Below are positions 15,515 to 24,300 of a DNA stretch of 49,056 nucleotides, piece by piece. The notes under the pieces were generated by a model. The model did no database searches, had not been told where the DNA came from, and saw only the letters and a list, made by a program, of their open reading frames with translations. This stretch comes from Spirochaetota bacterium (GTDB taxonomy: Bacteria > Spirochaetota > UBA4802 > UBA5550), in assembly GCA_016929135.1 (NCBI GenBank), contig JAFGJK010000118.1, positions 1 to 49,056 on the forward strand. The letters run 5' to 3'. The stretch's first letter is position 1; the number at the start of each line of letters is the position of its first letter. The position numbers and the translations under genes are program-made.

Positions 15515-16660
15515 TCATGACAGATCCTCCCGTATCTCGCCATTGGGCAGCATGGCATCGGGATGGTACTCACCCCTCTCTTCCATCTGATACCGTATGC
15601 AGCTCTTACTCCCCACCAGGCAGTAATTCTCTATCCAGTACCGGTTCAATCTCCCCGCCTCGGTAAACCTCTTGATGGGGCAGCAGGAGTACCATTTACA
15701 GGGCCGTATCCTTCCTCTGCGCATCAACACCTCCCATCCCCTGACGCGGTACTCGTCGGCACCGACCCTCCCCTCCCGATAGAGATCATGCCAGTCTCCG
15801 GGGACCGGGAGCCACTGGTAAAGGCTGCCGCGCCACGCCTCAAGCAGGAGGGGCTCCCGCTTCATATACTCCGCCGCACAGCAGATGCTGCCGCCAGAGG
15901 ATTGTTTCAGCCCGCCCAGCCACTCCATCCCCTCTTCGGAGCGCAGGAGGTGGTGGTCGACAATCACGGTGGCGGCAGTGGCAGCCAGTCTCATCACATT
16001 TTTACGGGCGCGCTCCAGCTGCGTCCGGTACGATGAGGAACGATAATGATACAGCGGCGGCCCTGAGGCAATCACAATATCCGGTTTCCAGTCCACGATG
16101 ATTCCTGTCGTCGCTTCATCCAGAAGCTGGACATCCGATGCGTGGACGAAGGTCACGCCGTTTTCTTCAATCCTGCTCATCATCACCGCACTCCCCCGTT
16201 CACCCTGCTGACCGTGGGGGACGGGACAGGAAAATTCCAGGGGGCCCTCTTTCACCCCTTCGACGCTGCGGAGAGGTTCCCCCAACGCCTCGGAGAGTTC
16301 CACTCTCCTCCCCCGCTGCGCGGGAGGCAGGCCATCGGATCCCTTGGCCCATATCCGGCACCGCGCGAGGCTCTGCGCCACCTCGTGCAACCCCAATTGA
16401 TAGGGGTTGGGATTGCACAGGGGACAGTGATCCCCGTCAAAATGGCTGAGGATGACATCGCTGGCATGGCGCAATTCCGCAATCATTCTTTCCTTGATCC
16501 CCTGTCCGATGGCGACCTGAAAAGGGTGCGGCAGCAATCCGTGGCGTGACCATCCCAGCGCAATGCCGGGATCGATGAATATTCTCCTGCCGCTCAGTAT
16601 CACCAGGCAGGAGAGGCCTCGAACTCCCAGGGATTCGGCGCCTATGATCTCTATCATCAT
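15515..16660 (-). CDS. UPF0282-type metallo-beta-lactamase-fold protein with Cys-rich tail
   Basis: The core (about 1-290) matches the UPF0282 family, which I know mainly from archaea. It has ESLGVRGL near the start, FIDPGIALG, the metal motif SHFDGDH, CPVPHG, FVHASDVQ, SGPPLYHY, VDHHLLRS and REPLLLEAW. The metal motif is H-x-D-x-D-H rather than H-x-H-x-D-H. After residue 300 comes an extra domain, RIRPCKWYSCCPIKRF, then YCLVGSKSC and IRYQMEERGEYHPD, with five cysteines. It looks like a small standalone Cys-rich family and may hold zinc or an iron-sulfur cluster. The start is uncertain: ATG codons at 16660 and 16657 fit the family N-terminus but lack a ribosome site, and the frame stays open to 16825. 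Confidence 0.75.
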   Translation of the reverse strand: MMIEIIGAESLGVRGLSCLVILSGRRIFIDPGIALGWSRHGLLPHPFQVAIGQGIKERMIAELRHASDVILSHFDGDHCPLCNPNPYQLGLHEVAQSLARCRIWAKGSDGLPPAQRGRRVELSEALGEPLRSVEGVKEGPLEFSCPVPHGQQGERGSAVMMSRIEENGVTFVHASDVQLLDEATTGIIVDWKPDIVIASGPPLYHYRSSSYRTQLERARKNVMRLAATAATVIVDHHLLRSEEGMEWLGGLKQSSGGSICCAAEYMKREPLLLEAWRGSLYQWLPVPGDWHDLYREGRVGADEYRVRGWEVLMRRGRIRPCKWYSCCPIKRFTEAGRLNRYWIENYCLVGSKSCIRYQMEERGEYHPDAMLPNGEIREDLS

Positions 16661-17057
16661 GATAAGTATCTGCAGAAGCGATCCAGTATTCTCCGTGGCA
16701 CGGCGCAACAGGGCGCCGGACGCCTGCACCGTTTCACACTCGCATCGATCAGGGCACACGTCCAGTGTTTTACCGCGAAACGATTCAACCGGCACAACCC
16801 GATACACCGCGGGACACAGCGGCAAGGCACCGACGTCTCATGGCCGGCACGCCCATTGCCACCCGTAGCCATTACCATCCGATGTGAGGGAGGGGCACAC
16901 AATTGAAACGGCATCCCTATCTCCCCGCATCACGGGCTCCTTCCAAGGGGGCCCGCGCAGATGTTACACAGCGCCGATTCTGCTGCCCCACCACGGCGCG
17001 ATACGCAGCGCTGCACCTGAAAGGAAAAGAAAGCCGGTGCAGACGAAAAACGGCACC
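16661..17057 (-). other. Spacer between the two metallo-beta-lactamase-fold genes
   Basis: About 400 bases. The frame of the UPF0282 gene stays open to 16825, but the extension (with VCPDRCECET) does not resemble the family. An inverted repeat TGCACC/GGTGCA (17011-17040) lies just after the upstream gene's stop and could help end its transcript. I see no RNA gene. Confidence 0.4.
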
Positions 17058-17705
17058 CTAAAGGACAATCACCTTCCCCACCCCCCCCTCACAATACTGT
17101 TCCGGATAGAGCGATGCAATCTCATTTTTATACAGAGTGCAATGGGTGGCGCAGATCAAATCGAACACCTTGAGGGATTCGGGCCTGTTTCCATGAAGCC
17201 CCCCTACGATACCGTAGGGTCTGCCGAATCTTGAAGCCTCCCGGATTATGTGCGCCATCCTGGGGTGCGAGCATCCGGCTATAATCACAATGCCTCTTTG
17301 TGTTTCAATGCACAGTGACTGCTCAATGCCGTCTATCTCGCCCGTGGAATGAATCCCCTTATACAGTTCTCTGGGACCCTCAATCCTCACGACCTCCCGT
17401 GCAGCCGGGCAGCCCGGGAATGAGCGGGGCACCCACAGCGTGACCCCGTCGTTCTCATTGAGAAGGTCCGGCAGCCCCCCGATGTGATCAAAATCAGGAT
17501 GCGAAATGAAGACTCCATCGATATCCCTCGCCTCTATCCCCAGCTTTTCCATGTTGGAGAGCAGAATGGAGCCGCTCCGGCCGGTATCAAAAAGCATCCT
17601 GTGCCCCCCCGCCTCTATGAAGGCCGAAAATCCCCAGTCGGCCCGAAGCCCTGTTTTGAAGGCACTGTTGTCGTAGACGATTGTAACTCTCGTGACATCC
17701 CCCAT
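17058..17705 (-). CDS. Metallo-beta-lactamase-fold hydrolase (DHPS/MJ0301-like)
   Basis: The 215-residue protein has the single-domain metallo-beta-lactamase fold: HRMLFDTGRSGS, metal motif SHPDFDHIGGL, a second His in IIAGCSHPRMAHI, GGLHG and a final ATHCTLY. The GCSH and ATHC elements are typical of the dihydropterin-phosphate-synthase-like (MJ0301) group, which is best known in archaea and anaerobic bacteria. As in the neighbouring gene, the second histidine of HxHxDH is replaced by Asp, a variant also seen in ComEC-type domains. The start at 17705 (MGDVTRVTIVYDN) fits the fold; a TTG at 17729 would add eight residues. No clear ribosome site is visible. The substrate is unknown. Confidence 0.82.
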   Translation of the reverse strand: MGDVTRVTIVYDNSAFKTGLRADWGFSAFIEAGGHRMLFDTGRSGSILLSNMEKLGIEARDIDGVFISHPDFDHIGGLPDLLNENDGVTLWVPRSFPGCPAAREVVRIEGPRELYKGIHSTGEIDGIEQSLCIETQRGIVIIAGCSHPRMAHIIREASRFGRPYGIVGGLHGNRPESLKVFDLICATHCTLYKNEIASLYPEQYCEGGVGKVIVL

Positions 17706-17800
17706 GTCATGACGCCATATCCGGTGCAATGAGCGCCGGGGAGTCGACCCGCAGGCACCGCGTCCTCAGGCTCCCCCTGCGCAGGGATCGATGCGGCGGC

Positions 17801-17830
17801 TGAAATAAAACGCCCGGGCGTCCCCGGGCG
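17801..17830 (-). terminator. Intrinsic terminator of the DUF4190-like gene
   Basis: A perfect stem CGCCCGGG / CCCGGGCG (17811-17818 with 17823-17830) and a four-base loop. On the minus strand it is followed by TTTTATTT. It lies about 30 bases after the stop at 17860. Confidence 0.85.
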
Positions 17831-17859
17831 TCGTGCTGCGAAAAAGTGATCCGCGGTCT

Positions 17860-18213
17860 CTACCGGTTCTGCTGCTCCTGCTGCCGTTTCAGCTCATCGG
17901 CCGCCTTCTGCAGATCCTGAAAGGACCTCTGGAACTTCGGATCCTTTGCCGCCTCCTGGACGGCCCTGGAAGCGCCGCCGACGCAGGCCGCGCAGGCGAT
18001 CCATATCAGAAGGCTGAGCACGGTACCGATGATCGACGTGACGAGACCGCCCGTGGCCATGCCGGTGGGCTGGCCAGCCGCCTTCAGGTTTTTCATCGAC
18101 ACCGCGCCGAGGATGATGCCCACGATGCCGACGATCGGTCCGATGAAGTTTACGACCGGGATAAACGAGAACACTATTGCCACGATACCGAGTATTAATG
18201 AAGCAACGGCCAT
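17860..18213 (-). CDS. DUF4190-like small membrane protein
   Basis: The ATG at 18213 follows a perfect AAGGAGG. The protein opens with two membrane helices separated by a short turn (ASLILGIVAIVFSFIPVVNF and GPIVGIVGIILGAVSMKNL), the DUF4190 style with the G-I-V-G-I-I-L-G pattern. A third helix (about 55-80) contains two cysteines. The last 35 residues are a charged, helical cytoplasmic tail (LQKAADELKRQQEQQ). The function of this domain is unknown. A minus-strand TTGACA at 18284-18289 sits at promoter distance, but its -10 is weak. It is one of three small membrane protein genes in this stretch. Confidence 0.75.
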   Translation of the reverse strand: MAVASLILGIVAIVFSFIPVVNFIGPIVGIVGIILGAVSMKNLKAAGQPTGMATGGLVTSIIGTVLSLLIWIACAACVGGASRAVQEAAKDPKFQRSFQDLQKAADELKRQQEQQNR

Positions 18214-18363
18214 TCTGCCCTCCTTAAAAAAAGTGGTTATTTTCTTTTTGCGATGGATTGATCTGAATCCAGAATGACTATCTTGTCAAGATATTAATCC
18301 GCATGGCCGACGGCAATCCTGAATTTCTTACGGCAGCCACGGAGATCCCCAGGGGCCTGCCGG

Positions 18364-18395
18364 AAAAAAGGGACTGCATCGATCGATGCCGTCCC
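18364..18395 (-). terminator. Intrinsic terminator of the small membrane protein gene at 18421
   Basis: On the minus strand GGGAC, a palindromic GCATCGATCGATGC core and GTCCC form a long stem, followed directly by TTTTTT. It lies about 25 bases after the gene's stop. Confidence 0.85.
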
Positions 18396-18420
18396 CGGGG
18401 CATTCTATGAATTCGGCGGC

Positions 18421-18822
18421 TTACGCGGCCTGGCCCGCATAGAAACTCTTCACCTCCTCGTTGTTCACCAGGAGCAGCCATACCAGCACCGGGTAGATGA
18501 CGCCGATGAGGATGGTGACGATGGCGGCGACGAATCCCACCATGCCGAAGGCTGCGACGAGATAGATCGCGTAGATCACAGTAATGGCCAGCGATGCGAT
18601 GCAGTAGTACCTGCTCAGGTCCACGGCCATCTTCTTGTTCATCACCAGGAAGATCCCCGCCACCAGGAGCAGCGCGCTCACCGCGATGGAGACAAGCCGC
18701 AGCATCCCGTTCAGCGCCGAGAACTGGAAGGCGCTCCCGATACCGAATATTCCGAGCACTCCTATCGCGCCGAACACGATGTGCAGGATCCCGAACACGG
18801 TGGCGACAGTCGGTCTTTTCAT
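18421..18822 (-). CDS. Small four-helix membrane protein
   Basis: The 133-residue product has four predicted membrane helices (about 8-30, 40-62, 72-95 and 98-120) and a short polar C-terminus (NNEEVKSFYAGQAA). The start ATG at 18822 follows TAGGAGG. It begins MKRPTVATVFGILHIV, matching the beginning KRPTVLTVLAVLAL of the divergent gene at 19067. Both end with a similar V-K-[SD]-[FY] tail, so they are probably paralogues. No transporter or enzyme motif is visible; the function is unknown. It has its own terminator. Confidence 0.75.
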   Translation of the reverse strand: MKRPTVATVFGILHIVFGAIGVLGIFGIGSAFQFSALNGMLRLVSIAVSALLLVAGIFLVMNKKMAVDLSRYYCIASLAITVIYAIYLVAAFGMVGFVAAIVTILIGVIYPVLVWLLLVNNEEVKSFYAGQAA

Positions 18823-19009
18823 ACATTCCTCCTAAAATAGTATGCATGCACCAATGCACAGAAAAAAATCGCCGTCAAGATTTTTATAGATCATGACATT
18901 CAATTTGCCAGTTTCTGCAGCCACGGTGCCAGAAAAGAATGCATAAAGGCGTTTCCGGCGCCGGGAGGCACGGGGAGGCGATCAAAGCAACGAAAACGGA
19001 AAATATATC

Positions 19010-19038
19010 TTGACTATTTCGTATCAATGTCATATGAT
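19010..19038 (+). promoter_or_regulatory. Strong predicted promoter of the gene at 19067
   Basis: TTGACT (19010-19015), a 17-base spacer, then TATGAT (19033-19038): five of six matches in each box. An AT-rich stretch (AAAATATATC) precedes it. Confidence 0.7.
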
Positions 19039-19066
19039 CATAACATTACATTCAGGGAGGTACCGT

Positions 19067-19486
19067 ATGGCAGATGAGAAAAGGCCAACTGTTTTAACTG
19101 TACTTGCAGTACTAGCGCTCATTGGCGCGATATTCAGCGTGATCTTCGGTATTATCGGGTTGATCGGCTCGTTCCCGATGATGGCGATATCCGTCGGCGC
19201 AGGGCTCTTCCTGCTCCTCGCCGCGTTGTGCGCCCTTGCTTCCGGTGCAGTGGGGATTCTCGCCGCAGTCAAGATCTTCGGCGACAAGCCGAAGGGCGTA
19301 AACTTTCTCAAGCTCTATGCCTATATCGGCATCGGCTGGGCGGTGCTGACCCAGATCGGCACCATAATCTCCGGCGCCGGATTCTCCTTCGGAGGGCTTA
19401 TCAGGTCCCTGGTCTTCCCGGCGATCGTTCTGATCATCATCTTCACCCAGCAGTCCGTGAAGGACTACGAGAGCAGAGTGGGATAA
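19067..19486 (+). CDS. Small four-helix membrane protein, paralogue of the gene at 18421
   Basis: The ATG at 19067 follows CAGGGAGG, downstream of a strong promoter. The 139-residue protein has four hydrophobic segments (about 10-32, 36-62, 82-104 and 108-127) and a polar tail (QQSVKDYESRVG). The start (DEKRPTVLTVLAVLALIGAI) resembles that of the divergent gene at 18421, and the overall size and helix spacing also match. I see no conserved catalytic or transport residues. The gene is monocistronic, with a perfect terminator. Function unknown. Confidence 0.8.
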   Translation: MADEKRPTVLTVLAVLALIGAIFSVIFGIIGLIGSFPMMAISVGAGLFLLLAALCALASGAVGILAAVKIFGDKPKGVNFLKLYAYIGIGWAVLTQIGTIISGAGFSFGGLIRSLVFPAIVLIIIFTQQSVKDYESRVG

Positions 19487-19510
19487 CTCATTCTCCTGAG
19501 GACAAAAAGC

Positions 19511-19545
19511 AGAGGCCGGATTCGACAGTCCGGCCTCTTTTTTTT
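19511..19545 (+). terminator. Intrinsic terminator (probably bidirectional)
   Basis: AGAGGCCGGA (19511-19520) and TCCGGCCTCT (19529-19538) form a perfect ten-base-pair stem with an eight-base loop. Eight T follow on the plus strand, and GCTTTTTG follows on the minus strand. It ends the membrane protein gene and can also end the convergent holA transcript. Confidence 0.92.
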
Positions 19546-19556
19546 ATCCTCAGCCA

Positions 19557-20606
19557 TCACCCGGAAGGGCCCGGGAGACGCCCCACCGCGTACCCGGTCA
19601 GCTCGAAGAGCGGATGGGTGAGCAGCTGCTTCGAGCGCCCCGCCCCCTTCAGCGCCCTGTCGGCCCTGGCGATCTCCCCGAAGAGACGCCGGAGCGCCGC
19701 CGCGTCGTAGCGGGCAAGCCGCCTGAGGAAATGGTCCGCCGCCCGCGGATTCACGCCGGCACCCTTCAGCGCCTCGTCCCGCGGGGCGCCGCCGGACGTG
19801 AGGTGCAGGTACCGCTCCATCGACTCCGCTTCCCTCATTATCATGGAGAGCACCAGGAGGTCCGGCGTGCCGGCATTGAGAAGCTTCTTCAGCTCCTCAA
19901 TCGCCCCGGGATTGCCGGAGAAGAAATGGTCCAGATACTCGAAGATGGTCACCCGCTTCACGTCGTGCACGAAGTCCTTCACCACTCCGGCGGTCACGGT
20001 GTCGGTCTCGCCGGAGAATCGGATCATGTCCAGGGCCTCGTCGATCTTCTTGATGTCCCTGCCGGTGAGGTCCAGGAGACGGTCCACCGCTTCGTCGTCG
20101 ATCGCCATCCCCATCTTCTTCACGCTGTGCGCAACATAGTTGTGGATGTCCTGCTCGAAGAGCCGCCAGAACTGCACGACCCTGAAGTGCTCCAGCAGGT
20201 CTCCGGAAATGATAGCCGGGGGTCTGTTCTCGCCGGTGGTGATGATCAGGGTGGTCCCCCCGGCAATGTTCTCCACAATGTCGCGCAGCAGGTCCGTCGA
20301 TGCCTTCCCCCCGGGGGTCTTCTCGGCGTCCCTGAGGATGCAGACCCTGCTCGAGGAGAACAGGGAGGGGGACATCGCAAATTCCGCCGCTCTGGCGATC
20401 TCGCCCGGATCCTCTGCGTGGAACGATGCGACCACCCCGCGCCGGTCCTCAAGGCCGCGGAGGAGGCTGTCGGTGACGAGCTGTATCACCTTGTCCTTCT
20501 CTCCCTCCTCCTCCCCCAGGAAAAGGTACAGGTGCGACGGCGAGGCCCCGGATTCCAGCTCTTTCCGGAACTGTTTCGCGTTAGGGTACCTGGCCTGGGT
20601 CTTCAT
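19557..20606 (-). CDS. holA: DNA polymerase III subunit delta
   Basis: The 349-residue protein has the HolA layout: an N-terminal nucleotide-binding-like lobe (SHLYLFLGEEEGEKDKVIQL), the R-V-x-I-L-R-D-A-E strand, a TTLIITTGEN segment, FWRLFEQDIHNYVAHSVKKM, and a helical C-terminal third with LLVLSMIMREAESMERYLHL. Delta opens the beta sliding clamp within the clamp-loader complex. Length and order are normal. It overlaps the upstream LptE-like gene by four bases (ATGA), the same lptE-holA order seen in many Gram-negative genomes. That order supports both calls. Confidence 0.9.
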   Translation of the reverse strand: MKTQARYPNAKQFRKELESGASPSHLYLFLGEEEGEKDKVIQLVTDSLLRGLEDRRGVVASFHAEDPGEIARAAEFAMSPSLFSSSRVCILRDAEKTPGGKASTDLLRDIVENIAGGTTLIITTGENRPPAIISGDLLEHFRVVQFWRLFEQDIHNYVAHSVKKMGMAIDDEAVDRLLDLTGRDIKKIDEALDMIRFSGETDTVTAGVVKDFVHDVKRVTIFEYLDHFFSGNPGAIEELKKLLNAGTPDLLVLSMIMREAESMERYLHLTSGGAPRDEALKGAGVNPRAADHFLRRLARYDAAALRRLFGEIARADRALKGAGRSKQLLTHPLFELTGYAVGRLPGPSG

Positions 20607-21196
20607 TCACCACTCTTCTCGATGCTGTCCATATACTGCGTATACCACCCGGAGACCGTCTTGGCTGCGATGCGCTTCGCCAGCTCCCTCGTCACGGCAT
20701 CCATCACCTGGTACTCGGTGGAGAGGGGCGGCACGATGTCCGAATAGGTCTGATAGGCCTGGATGCTCGGGTCGGAGAAGACCATGCGCTTCTTTTCCAG
20801 GTCGAAGAGCACCGCCCCGGCCATGATCCTCATCCGCTTCTTCACCGGCTGACCCATGCTGTCGTACTCGATGTTCTGTATCGTGTATTCCCTGAGCGCG
20901 ATCTCGAGGAGCAGGTCGGAGCGGTCCTTCTCCTCGACCACCACGAGCCTTCCGTCGCTGTTCACCTCCTCTTTGAGGCGTATGACGAACTTCTCCTCCA
21001 GTGCGGCCTTGTCCGTCATATTCCTGACCTCCGCCAGGTAGAGCCTGTTGGCGGCCCTGGGGACCACCGGCTCGCCGTTGATCTCCGAGAGGATGGCCTT
21101 CATCGGATCGACCTCCCCCTCCACAATGCCGGAGGCGCAGGACAAGAGTAGGCAGAGGACGCAGCAGAGATACGCTGTCCTGTGTGCGATGTCCAT
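20603..21196 (-). CDS. lptE: LptE-like outer-membrane LPS-assembly lipoprotein
   Basis: The start ATG at 21196 follows GGGGGAGA. The N-terminus is a lipoprotein signal (YLCCVLCLLLSC, Cys near residue 20). The mature part follows the LptE pattern: an L-Y-L-A-E-V-R-N-M-T strand, a helix ending in IRLKEEVNSDGRLVVVEE, then RSDLLLEIALREYTIQNIEY and RMRIMAGAVLFDLEKKRMVF. LptE plugs the LptD barrel that inserts lipopolysaccharide in the outer membrane. The call rests on pattern plus position directly upstream of holA. If this lineage lacks LPS, the protein may serve a related envelope role. Confidence 0.7.
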   Translation of the reverse strand: MDIAHRTAYLCCVLCLLLSCASGIVEGEVDPMKAILSEINGEPVVPRAANRLYLAEVRNMTDKAALEEKFVIRLKEEVNSDGRLVVVEEKDRSDLLLEIALREYTIQNIEYDSMGQPVKKRMRIMAGAVLFDLEKKRMVFSDPSIQAYQTYSDIVPPLSTEYQVMDAVTRELAKRIAAKTVSGWYTQYMDSIEKSGE

Positions 21197-21227
21197 GGCT
21201 GTCTCCCCCGCTCCCCTTCGGGAACAC

Positions 21228-21268
21228 GAAAATTTTTTCTACCCGAAAAATTTTAGTAAATTTTTTCG
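21228..21268 (-). promoter_or_regulatory. AT-rich inverted repeats upstream of lptE-holA
   Basis: CGAAAAATTTT (21244-21254) and AAATTTTTTCG (21258-21268) form an imperfect 11-base inverted repeat, and a third related copy (CGAAAATTTTTT) starts at 21228. On the minus strand CGGACA is followed 18 bases later by TAAAAT, a possible promoter overlapping the repeat. Confidence 0.4.
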
Positions 21269-21314
21269 AGTTTTGTCCGACAATAATAACAGATCATTTT
21301 ACACTCTTGGTCTT

Positions 21315-21395
21315 CCTTGACAAAAAGGGCAGTCATAAAAGGAAAGACCTTTTGCAACAAGCGGGATAGTCTCTATCCCGTTTTGTTTTGTCAGG
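21315..21395. ncRNA. Candidate three-helix structured element at the end of the amylase-synthase gene
   Basis: Three nested complementary pairs are visible. The outer helix is TGACAAAA (21318-21325) with TTTTGTCA (21386-21393), extended by CC/GG around a one-base bulge. Helix 2 is AAAAGG (21337-21342) with CCTTTT (21348-21353), loop AAAGA. Helix 3 is CGGGATAG (21362-21369) with CTATCCCG (21373-21380), loop TCT. Helix 3 is followed by TTTTGTTTTG on the plus strand, as in an intrinsic terminator. The element overlaps the stop codon of the minus-strand gene. It may be a tandem terminator, a 3'-end structure or a small RNA; the coding strand is unclear. Confidence 0.45.
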
Positions 21396-24300
21396 ACAGC
21401 ACACGTATCGTCTCGGTCATCTCGTATATCGCCTCGACGTACTGTCTCGCCGGCTTGTCCCAGAAATAGATGGAGCGCTCCGCGTTCATCCGTGCACGGT
21501 GGATGGTCCTGTCGTCGCTTTCCCTGAAGAAGTGCGCCGCCCGCTCCATGGCGTCGTAAAAGGCCCAGGGTGAATAGTCGGAAAAGAGGAAGCCGTTCCC
21601 CTTCACCTCGTCTCCCAGCACCCGGATGGGCTGTACGGTGTCCCGGAGCCCCCCGGTCGCCCTGGCCACCACCAGCGCCCCGGCGCTGAAGGCCTCCAGC
21701 TGCGAGATCCCCCCCGGCTCGTGCATCGACGGCATGAGAAAGATGTCGGAGCAGAGAAGCGGTATGCTCACATCCTGGAACCCCACCGACACGTCCACCA
21801 TGTCCTGGTAATAGTACTTGAGGTTGAAGAGCCCCTGGGCGATCTCCTCCCCCCTGCGGTCCCCCGAAGAGACCGCACCGCCGATGATCGCCTGGAACCC
21901 CAGGTTCTTGAAGACCCCCTCGGAGGACTCCAGGAGAAGCTGGAAGCCCTTCTGCTCGGATATACGGTGGATGAAGGTGCACAGCACCAGGTCCGGGTCG
22001 ACCTTCAGCCCCCGCTGGAGCTGGAGCATCAGCTTGTTCCTCATCCTGAGGAGCGTGTAGCGCCGCACCGGGTCAGCGACGGATTCGATGGCCGCCGAAC
22101 CCTCGATGATCTCGGGATAGCGCGATTCGATCTTCCCGCGCAGCTCCTTCCCGTTTTTGATGAAGGTTCTCAGCGCCGGGTAATACTCCTCGACGAATCC
22201 CGATTCCACGAAGCGCTCGTTGATCTTTGATTTGAAATCCCTGCCGATGGCGTTGCTGATCCCTATGACGTTCTGTAAAATACGCTCGAGGCCGTCGCAG
22301 GCGTACATAATCTGCTGGGCATAGGAGGGGCTCACGGTGACGGTCCTGCTGGCGAAGCGTATCCCCGCGGCCATGCAGTTGATGCGGTCCTGGTGCACCG
22401 GATCGCAGAATTCGGTACCCCGCCATGAGGGGAGGTTGAAGAGGCTGAAGAGATCGAAGCCCCGCTCGAACCTCTGGTATGCGTCGAAGTACTGCCACCC
22501 GCCGTTATGGATCACGTGGAGGAAGGTGGTGCGTGCGAAGTTCGGGTTGTCGGTATAGTAGGGATCGCACCGCACGATGCCGTTGAAGAGCCCGGAATAG
22601 GCGTCGTTGGTTAAGGTATAGTGGGGATCCAGTCCGAACTGGACGATCACCTCGGCGCAGCAGCGGGCGAAGGCGACCCTCCTGCGGAGCTTCTCCTCCG
22701 AGGTGACGCCCCAGTAGAGGCCGTCGAAAAACTCGTAGTGATCCAGGAGAAAATATTTCACGCCGTCCACCATGGCGCTGTGCACCCCCACCTGGAAATC
22801 CGAGTCCAAGATCTTGAAGCTGACGTTTTTCCCGGTGTACTGGACATCGTACTTCTTTACGGCATCGCCCATGCGCTTCATGGACTTCGGATCGCCGTTC
22901 CTGTAGTAGCCGGTGATCACGTATACCGTCTCGCCGAGCTTCACCAGCTCCCGGGGAAGCTCGTAGACCACGTTGGCCAGGCCGCCGCTCTTCGAGAAGG
23001 GGTCCGCCTCGGCGGACATGAAGACCAGGGAGCCGCGCTGGTTGTGGAAGAGGAGGGCGTTGCCGATGTCGCGCAGCACCTGATCCTTCTCCTTTCTCAT
23101 GGACCGGCCGTAGTCGATCAGGGTCTGTCCGTCCAGGTAGCCGTTCTTCACCAGGTAAAAGGCCGCGCGCTTGAGCCCCAATTCGAGATAGCTGCGCATC
23201 CCCTCCCAGAAGATCGGCACCAGCATGTTGCGTATGAATCCGATGATGCCCTTGTAGGTACCGCAGTGCTTCAGTATCTCCGAAAAGGAGAAGTTCGACC
23301 TGATGCTCTCCACATTGGACATCTCGCAGAGCCGGACGAAGGAGTCCCTGAGGAAATCCCCGTAATAGCTCTCGATGTCCACCTCCTCGAACCTGAGCAG
23401 CTTCACCCGCTCGGTGTAGGACACCACGGTGTTCAGCCGGGAGATCCTGAGCTCCTCCCCGAGGTAGTAGCTGTACTGGCCGGTGATGGGGGAGAAGAGG
23501 GGATCGGAGATCCGGTAGCAGGCCTCCTGCGGTATGGGGAGACCGGGATTGTCGAACTGGATCGAGGCGTTCTGGTTGGAATCGGCGAAGTTGAAGCACC
23601 CGAGCCAGATCCCCTGGCCGGTGAACTTCATCGCCGCCGCCACCATGATGTTGTTGGCCCACACCAGGTACCCCTTCCCCCTGGCCTCGCGGTGGAAGCG
23701 GTACAGCTCCTCGTAGACGTTCTCCAGGCTCCGGTGCGCGGCGTACTCGAACTGGTTCCAGTTGACGTAGATGTTGTCCAGGTACACCTTCCATCCCTCG
23801 CCCTCGGCGCTCCCCTCGTAGTCCATGATGATGTTGCTCATGAAGGAGGTCAGCGTGATGGCGGCCCGGAGCCCCCTGTGGCCGAAGGTGTTCAGCGCGC
23901 GCCGTTCGTCGTGGTTTCCCAGGATTCCCAAAAGCTCCGTCCCCTGGGGGAGGACCGTGGGAAAATAGTTGTCGTAGAGGTGGTAGATCTCCCGCACGTC
24001 GGTCTTTCCGTGGATGATGTTCTCGCAGATCTTGAAGAGCGACGAATTGTAGGGGATGATGCCGGTCCTGGTGAGGAAGCGCTCGTGGCCCCAGAAGCAC
24101 TCCGCGATGTACACAAAAAAGTCCTTCCCCCGCTGGCGGAGCTTCCGCTGTATGTTCAGCATGATGAAGTAGTGTATCGGCACCGCGATGATGTCCCGGC
24201 ATGCGGAATCGTAGTATCCGGTGGTGACGAAGTGCTCGTCCTCCCGATCGTTCACGACGATGGTCCCCTCCACCATCTCCTCGTGGTTCCTCCTGTTGTT

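Noticed and set aside
16661..16825. N-terminal extension of the UPF0282 gene with a Cys cluster
   Set aside because: Family members start at the E-S-L-G-V-R segment, and the extension has no ribosome site.
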